From: Berkiella sp963829835
GTDB lineage: Bacteria > Pseudomonadota > Gammaproteobacteria > Berkiellales > Berkiellaceae
Direction: 5' to 3'
DNA: 64,000 nucleotides
Assembly: GCA_963829835.1 (NCBI GenBank)
Contig: CAWHKC010000003.1
Location: 372,001-436,000 of the forward strand
Shown here piece after piece: positions 58,577-64,000 of this stretch (within the stretch, counting starts at the first letter, position 1; each line of letters begins with the position of its first letter). The notes below the pieces were generated by a model. It searched no databases, was not told the DNA's origin, and saw only the letters and a list, made by a program, of their open reading frames with translations. The position numbers and the translations under genes were made by a program.

Positions 58577-58831
58577 ATGAATAAAAAAGTCACTGGGATT
58601 ATCCTCGCAACAATGGTAGGTTCTTTATTTGCAACCTCAAGTGTTATTGCTCAAAGTTCCTCTTCAAATAGCACCGTTAAATGTATTGGTGGCAACGCCT
58701 GCAAAGGCAAAAGTGCTTGCCAAACTGCAAGCAACGGTTGCCAAGGGCAAAATAGTTGCAAAGGTAAAGGCTATGTTATGACAAGCTCAAAAGCAGCCTG
58801 TTTGAAAAGAGGCGGAAGAGTAGGAAAATAG
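58577..58831 (+). CDS. BufA2-like Cys-rich periplasmic peptide, second copy
   Basis: An 84-residue precursor. The signal peptide (MNKKVTGIILATMVGSLFAT, cleavage near residue 25) is followed by a Ser/Asn run and a core with Cys36, 42, 48, 55 and 61, then Cys75. The spacing (6, 6, 7, 6, 14) is the same as in the peptide at 27036-27305, and CKGQNS- and CKGKG-type motifs are shared (here CQGQNSCKGKG). No DUF692 partner is in the window. The ATG at 58577 is chosen over an upstream start at 58523 because the signal peptide begins there. Confidence 0.72.
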   Translation: MNKKVTGIILATMVGSLFATSSVIAQSSSSNSTVKCIGGNACKGKSACQTASNGCQGQNSCKGKGYVMTSSKAACLKRGGRVGK

Positions 58832-58850
58832 ATGCCCTGAGGCATCTATG
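58829..58850. terminator. hairpin between convergent genes
   Basis: ATAGATGCC-CTGA-GGCATCTAT straddles the stop codon of the bufferin-like gene and ends near the stop of the convergent membrane gene. There is no T tract, so it is an RNA hairpin or weak bidirectional terminator. Confidence 0.45.
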
Positions 58851-60156
58851 GTCTTGGGACACCAGGTATAGGCTCTGATACGTTTGCATGAGATATTTGA
58901 GCCACCGGCGCTGCCTTATCCAGTTTAAATTGAACCAATACCGTTGGAACCAGTTGTGGCTTTGGTGGAACTGTGTTGTTTTCAGGTGAATGTTTCTGAA
59001 CAATCGGCAATGAATCAGCCATTTCTTTGGTCACACTAATTTTATTATCATAAATACTTAAACCAAAAATATAACGCATGGTGAGGGTTAGCCCAACATA
59101 AGCTGAGACACCCGTCATGGCTGTCATAAACCCTGCTAATGCGACGGTAGCGAGACCCGCCAGTGTTGTACCAAGTATCATCGTTGGGAATAACCAAGAA
59201 GCACCAACAAAAGTGGCGAAAGTGTTAGTCACAACACCATACAGTGGAATAGCAATTGCCGCCATTTTCAAAAGGGCAATCAGTGAAGATGTTATACTTA
59301 ATTTTCCATGCCATGGTTTAAAATCGGGAGAAGAAAACCATCTGGCATCCCGCAAAATACGTTCAGAAATATCATACATACTACATATTTGTGCGCAAAT
59401 CGTTGCAAAGAATGTAGCTGCAAAGAGAACTGTCATACCGCCAAGACCACTAGCCATGCCTAGAGCACTTATTCCATAACTGAATGCACCGCCAAAGGCT
59501 ACCCAATTGAATAGGTAATGTAATACTTTTTCACGAGATGTCGCTTTAGAGGATGTATTCCATAGATTAACATAAACAGAAAACTGACCATCTTTTTCAT
59601 TATCTCCAATTGTCAAACCAGAATTCCCCAAGTTTCCTTGCTCATCAGGTTGTAGATAATCTGGTTGAATGCGTATTCTTGGTACAATAGGAGGTAGAGC
59701 AAGACCATGCTTATTACGATATTTAAATTCCGCTGTAATAACTTTTTGAATATCAGACAATTTGTGAATAGGAAAGACAGATAATTCGAAAGCTGTTTTT
59801 CGTTTACCATCTGCGCGATAAAGTGCTTTATATAATTCAGGCTTTTGTGCAGCTAGCGTTGCTATATCATGTTTTTCATTATTTTTACTACGCTCTTTAA
59901 TCCATGCCTGTTCTTCAACTTGGCAACGTAAAGAACCATTTACTGTATTGGCTAGTAAAAATAATTCGGGAATAAACGTACCAACAAAATCTTTAGCTTG
60001 GCCATTTTTGCGATAAAGTCGTGTGAAAGCTACTTCTAGTTGGCGTACAGGTGGATAGGTAGTGGTTTCAACGCTATTTTCCCACCAATATTGATATAAC
60101 CCTTTGGATTTGAGTGATTGCCATTGATTTTGGATTGTTGCAATAATACTAGGCAT
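58846..60156 (-). CDS. polytopic membrane protein, hypothetical
   Basis: A 436-residue protein. The soluble N-terminal half (1-210) has KSKGLYQYWWENS and YPPVRQLEVAFTRLYRKNG. It is followed by a cluster of about five hydrophobic segments between 214 and 367 (two pairs, 214-260 and 287-345, plus one), and a Pro-rich C-terminal tail ending PIPGVPRP. No signal peptide. No enzymatic motif. It belongs with the other hairpin-bearing unknowns of the window and may insert in a host-derived membrane; inference only. Confidence 0.68.
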   Translation of the reverse strand: MPSIIATIQNQWQSLKSKGLYQYWWENSVETTTYPPVRQLEVAFTRLYRKNGQAKDFVGTFIPELFLLANTVNGSLRCQVEEQAWIKERSKNNEKHDIATLAAQKPELYKALYRADGKRKTAFELSVFPIHKLSDIQKVITAEFKYRNKHGLALPPIVPRIRIQPDYLQPDEQGNLGNSGLTIGDNEKDGQFSVYVNLWNTSSKATSREKVLHYLFNWVAFGGAFSYGISALGMASGLGGMTVLFAATFFATICAQICSMYDISERILRDARWFSSPDFKPWHGKLSITSSLIALLKMAAIAIPLYGVVTNTFATFVGASWLFPTMILGTTLAGLATVALAGFMTAMTGVSAYVGLTLTMRYIFGLSIYDNKISVTKEMADSLPIVQKHSPENNTVPPKPQLVPTVLVQFKLDKAAPVAQISHANVSEPIPGVPRP

Positions 60157-60346
60157 TTCTCACCTCCACTAATCATTGATCTATAATTCTAACAAAAAAC
60201 ACCTCCCACATCAATTCATAAGTTAAATGTAATTTTACAAAAGCAGATAATTTTAGGCATATTGCCAATAATATTTGTCATAAAAAATAATGAGTGAAAA
60301 GTTAGCGGTTTTTTGTTGAATTTCGGATTTGTCTAAGAAAAGGCAA

Positions 60347-63300
60347 TTAATTTATTTTAGGCCCTTTCTTTTGGGGTGGTGTAGAAGTCTCATGCTTAGC
60401 CGTCATAGGCGTCTTGTCTTGGCTTATGATTAAAGATTTTCTTGATTCATGGGGAGCTTGAGGTGGCCTATTTTCAACTTCCATTGGTTCCACTTCCATT
60501 GGGTCGACTTCCATTGGATCCCTTTCAATTTCAACCCAATCACGTTCACTATCAATTTTGGCAAACGCTGTATTGAAAAGATCAGGCGCAGTATTCTCTT
60601 TTAATATCGTGACAACCTCAGCACGTTGAGTTTTAATAGCCCATTCAAGATCGGTATAGCCATTGTTACGTTTGATTTGGAAATCAAAAATATGTTCTAA
60701 ACGCCAAGGTGTTTGTCCTACATATCCCCATTTTTTGATATTAGCTGAAATACTACCAAGAACAACTGCGCAATGGGGATTTTGAAGAAGATAAACAAAG
60801 GGCGATGTCCCATGATTATCTATTTTGCTTGTTATGGCAAGCACGAACTTCTTTTCATTGGTTTTAGAAAGATTCAGGACAATATTGATTGCTTCCCCGG
60901 TAGTATCAGTGGCCCCGAGATGGTGAAACAACGTTTTCTTTTTACCTTCGGAATCTAAAGGATGATTATAAGGATACCAAAGCTCATGCCAGTAACCATC
61001 ATGATCTAGCGTAACCAGCGCCTTCACAGCATCACAGCCACCTGCTTGCGCTGCGGCGGTGATAGCGAAAGCACATCCTTTAGGACCACTATTTAATGTT
61101 TTGTTGAGGAAAGGATATTTTTCAAGAAACAACTTTAGAAATTTTACATTATTACTTTCTGCTGCCACATAAAGTGCGGTTTTGCCTTTCACTTTTTCAT
61201 TGGCTAATGCAACAACTTCGTCACTCCAAGGATTCTTGCTATAGGCTTTCTCAAATAGTTTAAAAGCATAGTAACATTGCAAGTCAGCATTGCTGAAAGC
61301 GCTTTCACTAAGAAAATTAATTCCTTTATCATTGACACTTGTGAGGACACTAAAACATTCACCAGGCGTTAATTTATCAACCTTAAGATTGATATCCGCT
61401 TCAGTTTGTGCTTTTCTAATATCTCGTTGTGTAGTTGCGACCACTTTGCGTACTTCAGGTTTACTCTGGTCTATAAGAGGTAAAAATCTCTCTAAATAGG
61501 TTCCTTTAGGAGGCCCAGGAGCAACCAAGTTCAGTTGTTCAATACTCATTTTTCTGAACAATGTATATAAAACGGCGGGATTTTTAGACTCTAATGCTTC
61601 GTTTAATACAATTCTAGTCACCACTTCATTATTCTTGGGTAGTTTATCAAAGAAAGCATCGTGATTTATTTTAGTTGCTATATTGTTGAAAACGACAGGT
61701 AATATTTCGATTAATGATTCTTGATCCACGTTTATGTCTTGTGCTTCATTAATCAATGCTGCTGATAATTCCTTATTATTAACATGCTTAACTGCCTTTG
61801 CTATAAATGCTAACTCATGTGGTAAATTACTAACCAAAACGTTGACGTTTGAAGTTGCAACAATTAATGAAATGGTTTTATTATCAATGGGCACACTGGC
61901 TAAGGCACTTTGCAACACAGATGCTGCTTCCTTTGGCAAAGATTGTACTAATTTGCCGCGGAAATTCAAGTTAACATTGCTTTTAATTGCCTTTTGAATG
62001 ACTTCAGACGGAATGTGGGCTGTTGCTCTGAGTATTTGTTGTGCCGTAATGTTTGTAAAATCAATGGAACCTACAATTGGAGTCAGCTCTTTATCGTTTA
62101 TTGGTTCTTTTTCAAAGCATCTGAAAAACTTTCTGATTAAAGCAGAATTAACTTTGTGATACTCTCCTTCAAGCCTAAGTAAATATCGCAAGGGAATATC
62201 GAGTTCTTTGTCAAGCAATATCTTAGTTAAATTGGGTATGATTTTATGAATATCGTAATTGTCCTTACCAGCATCAAGACTTTCCATTATAAATAATTCT
62301 ATCGCTTCGGGTAGAATGGATTGAGAAGGGATAAGGTTGAATAACGTTTTTATCTGCTCGACTTTCATTTCTTTGGGGGGAATTAATTCCATTATCGCTT
62401 TTATCGATATTTCCAATTTTTCAATATCAATTTTTTGAACGCTTAAATAATCTATAAATTGCACGATCAAGTCTTTTGGTGCATCCCTTAGTAGTTGAGG
62501 ATTTTTATAGATATCTTCAAAAAGTGACTTTTTTAGACGTTCATATATTGGTTTTAAGTTATCAAATTTATTGTTATTTAAAACAGACTCGATAAGTTCA
62601 GGCCCCGCTTGGTTGAGTACATTTGTCCCATGTTTTTCAAGCAAAGATCTTAGCTCATCTTCACTAAAGGATTCATATACTGTTTTTAGACTTTTATCTT
62701 TGTCCGTACTGGTTTTTATTAATTGATGAGTTAATTTTAATTGCTCTTCATTGCAGTTCAATATCAGGAGCTTTAACCCTTGAAGATATTGTTGTATTTC
62801 AGTTTCATGTGTGAAGAAATTGATATAGTTTTTACAAAAAGTATTTAATAGATACATTTTGTTTTCAGCATCAGCGGCTATAAATACTTTTGCAAAAAGT
62901 AAAGGTTGGGTACTAGCTAGTGCGAGATAATTTCTAGGATGGTTTGGGAAGGGTCCTTCTTGAACAACTTTCCAATCGTTACTATTAAAATCAGTTTTCA
63001 TGAAAAGAATTTCAAATAGTTGAGGATTGTCAATTTTTACTAGAGATGAAAAGTTAAAATCCTTATCTGTAAGCAAATGAGACCATTCAATTATTTGATT
63101 GTTCGTGTTCAGCAGCTTAAATAGAAGGTCACCTTTCGTTTTGGGAAGTTTTGCATAGCATTCTAATATAAACTTAACAAGCGTTATTTTTTCTTGTTCA
63201 GTTAAAGTTTCATAATGAATGGCATGAGCTATTTGTTCAACATATTTGGCAAACTGTTCATCACTTATATTTCGATTAAGAATTTTCAAGAATTGTATTT

Positions 63301-64000
63301 GGTGTTCAAAAGCACATTTCGGTAAACTGGTACTTAAACATTTCTCAGCTAACGTATGGCTATCATTATTGATACTGTAGTGGAACAGTTTGATATTAAA
63401 TTCATCCTCTTCGACAATGGCGCCTTTATCTAGTAATTTGATGATGATTTCTTGATTGATATTATTGGTCAATGCTCTAGACAAGGCTGTTTCTCCAGCG
63501 TTGTTAAGCATATTAATGTCTTGATCTGAAACTTTATCGATAATAAGCTTAGATTCCTCTGTCAACGTATCATCTGAACAGACAGTATGTAAAATACTAT
63601 CAATTTCTTCATCACTTACTGTTAATTGGCTAGAATCAAAACTCATCAGTAATTTAAGCATTAATTCGCGCATCGATATATTTGCTGGTGAATAGGTATT
63701 TTTTAACCATTTGGCTATTTCAATAGGAGAGGGTGCAACATGTTCTTTATTTTTTGCTATAATATTATCTGCATAAGCTTCCAAGCCTTCTAATCCTAAT
63801 GTACTTTTTAATACTTCTAATGGCACTTTTTCCCCATACGTATTTTTGATATTTGCCAGCGCTGCATCAGCTGCTTTTTTTATATAATTAACTTTACATT
63901 GATTTCCTATATCTAAATTATTAACTTCTTTCACTGAAATGCTTGCATCATCATTCACCATAAAGAGATCATAAAGATCAAGGGATATATCCTCAACTTT
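60347..64000 (-). CDS. giant ankyrin-repeat protein, 5' end beyond window
   Basis: At least 1204 residues. The internal ATG at 63961 is not necessarily the start: the 13 codons upstream to the window edge are open, encoding KVEDISLDLYDLF, so the gene probably continues past base 64000. Ankyrin-like repeats are clearest near the N-terminus (NNAGETALSRALTNNINQEI) and in the C-terminal third (KTALYVAAESNNVKFLKLFL, TDLEWAIKTQRAEVVTILKE). The middle is a long helical repeat region. An MEV(D/E)P repeat follows near residue 1150 and a basic tail ends PQKKGPKIN. No signal peptide. Probably a host-directed scaffold protein. Confidence 0.8.
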   Translation of the reverse strand, partial: KVEDISLDLYDLFMVNDDASISVKEVNNLDIGNQCKVNYIKKAADAALANIKNTYGEKVPLEVLKSTLGLEGLEAYADNIIAKNKEHVAPSPIEIAKWLKNTYSPANISMRELMLKLLMSFDSSQLTVSDEEIDSILHTVCSDDTLTEESKLIIDKVSDQDINMLNNAGETALSRALTNNINQEIIIKLLDKGAIVEEDEFNIKLFHYSINNDSHTLAEKCLSTSLPKCAFEHQIQFLKILNRNISDEQFAKYVEQIAHAIHYETLTEQEKITLVKFILECYAKLPKTKGDLLFKLLNTNNQIIEWSHLLTDKDFNFSSLVKIDNPQLFEILFMKTDFNSNDWKVVQEGPFPNHPRNYLALASTQPLLFAKVFIAADAENKMYLLNTFCKNYINFFTHETEIQQYLQGLKLLILNCNEEQLKLTHQLIKTSTDKDKSLKTVYESFSEDELRSLLEKHGTNVLNQAGPELIESVLNNNKFDNLKPIYERLKKSLFEDIYKNPQLLRDAPKDLIVQFIDYLSVQKIDIEKLEISIKAIMELIPPKEMKVEQIKTLFNLIPSQSILPEAIELFIMESLDAGKDNYDIHKIIPNLTKILLDKELDIPLRYLLRLEGEYHKVNSALIRKFFRCFEKEPINDKELTPIVGSIDFTNITAQQILRATAHIPSEVIQKAIKSNVNLNFRGKLVQSLPKEAASVLQSALASVPIDNKTISLIVATSNVNVLVSNLPHELAFIAKAVKHVNNKELSAALINEAQDINVDQESLIEILPVVFNNIATKINHDAFFDKLPKNNEVVTRIVLNEALESKNPAVLYTLFRKMSIEQLNLVAPGPPKGTYLERFLPLIDQSKPEVRKVVATTQRDIRKAQTEADINLKVDKLTPGECFSVLTSVNDKGINFLSESAFSNADLQCYYAFKLFEKAYSKNPWSDEVVALANEKVKGKTALYVAAESNNVKFLKLFLEKYPFLNKTLNSGPKGCAFAITAAAQAGGCDAVKALVTLDHDGYWHELWYPYNHPLDSEGKKKTLFHHLGATDTTGEAINIVLNLSKTNEKKFVLAITSKIDNHGTSPFVYLLQNPHCAVVLGSISANIKKWGYVGQTPWRLEHIFDFQIKRNNGYTDLEWAIKTQRAEVVTILKENTAPDLFNTAFAKIDSERDWVEIERDPMEVDPMEVEPMEVENRPPQAPHESRKSLIISQDKTPMTAKHETSTPPQKKGPKIN

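Noticed and set aside
1..64000. tRNA, rRNA, riboswitch or replication-origin signatures
   Set aside because: No cloverleaf with a CCA-adjacent T-arm, no rRNA-like block, no DnaA-box cluster and no recognisable riboswitch core were seen by eye; a covariance-model search would be needed to be sure.

Overview
The window is an AT-rich stretch of a Gram-negative chromosome. Complete tripartite RND efflux systems with outer-membrane lipoproteins, a cytochrome bd operon with CydX and a CydP-like subunit, a split PntAA/PntAB/PntB transhydrogenase, a Kup potassium permease and a very Lys/Arg/Ala-rich histone H1-like protein fit a gammaproteobacterium. The many eukaryote-like proteins (leucine-rich repeats, ankyrin-like repeats, an F-box-like helix followed by a long helical repeat array, two patatin phospholipases, a small DxD-type glycosyltransferase) point to a host-associated member of the Legionellales/Coxiellales/Berkiella neighbourhood. 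That placement is inferred from gene content; no rRNA or other phylogenetic marker is present. I saw no tRNA, rRNA, CRISPR array, transposase or prophage.

Layout. 1-7.3 kb: an RND-MFP-OMF efflux operon on the minus strand, then small stress-type genes (CsbD, DUF1328). 7.3-8.0 kb: a repeat-rich non-coding leader. 8.0-11.9 kb: cydP-like/cydA/cydB/cydX followed 12 bp later by an LRR-like gene. 11.9-14.8 kb: peptide deformylase and two putative effectors. 14.8-20.6 kb: a second RND system, in the opposite gene order (OMF-MFP-RND). 21-28.6 kb: an MFS carrier, a possible effector, UPF0178, the histone-like protein, a DEAD-box helicase with an Arg/Gly-rich repeat tail, a Cys-rich bufferin-like secreted peptide, a hydrolase and a CBS protein. 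28.8-33.4 kb: three large membrane-hairpin/LRR proteins. 33.6-39.7 kb: ordinary metabolism and repair (pntB/pntAB/pntAA, pdxH, an Xre regulator, 3-methyladenine glycosylase, thpR, pcm). 39.9-42.8 kb: small hypothetical and membrane proteins. 42.9-49.5 kb: kup, a patatin, an M15 peptidase, a penicillin-V-acylase-like hydrolase, a Tyr/His-rich lipoprotein and a PH-domain protein. 49.7-64 kb: the F-box/29-residue-repeat protein, LysR with a divergent Bcr/CflA pump, ankyrin-like proteins, a glycosyltransferase, a second patatin, a second bufferin-like peptide, a polytopic hypothetical, and a giant ankyrin protein that runs off the right edge.

Three things stand out. (i) Hairpin elements built on GGAAARGGGTCAAG sit 0-2 nt after the stop codons of three unrelated genes; two are about 104-bp inverted-repeat pairs with 36-bp spacers of equal length but different sequence. 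(ii) A set of otherwise unrelated large proteins carry paired hydrophobic hairpins reminiscent of vacuole- or inclusion-membrane effectors. (iii) One protein combines an F-box-like segment, an NLS-like basic patch and about 15 copies of a 29-residue helical repeat that I do not recognise. Two short ORFs inside the cyd operon (7998-8159 and 10872-10976) were recognised by direct translation.
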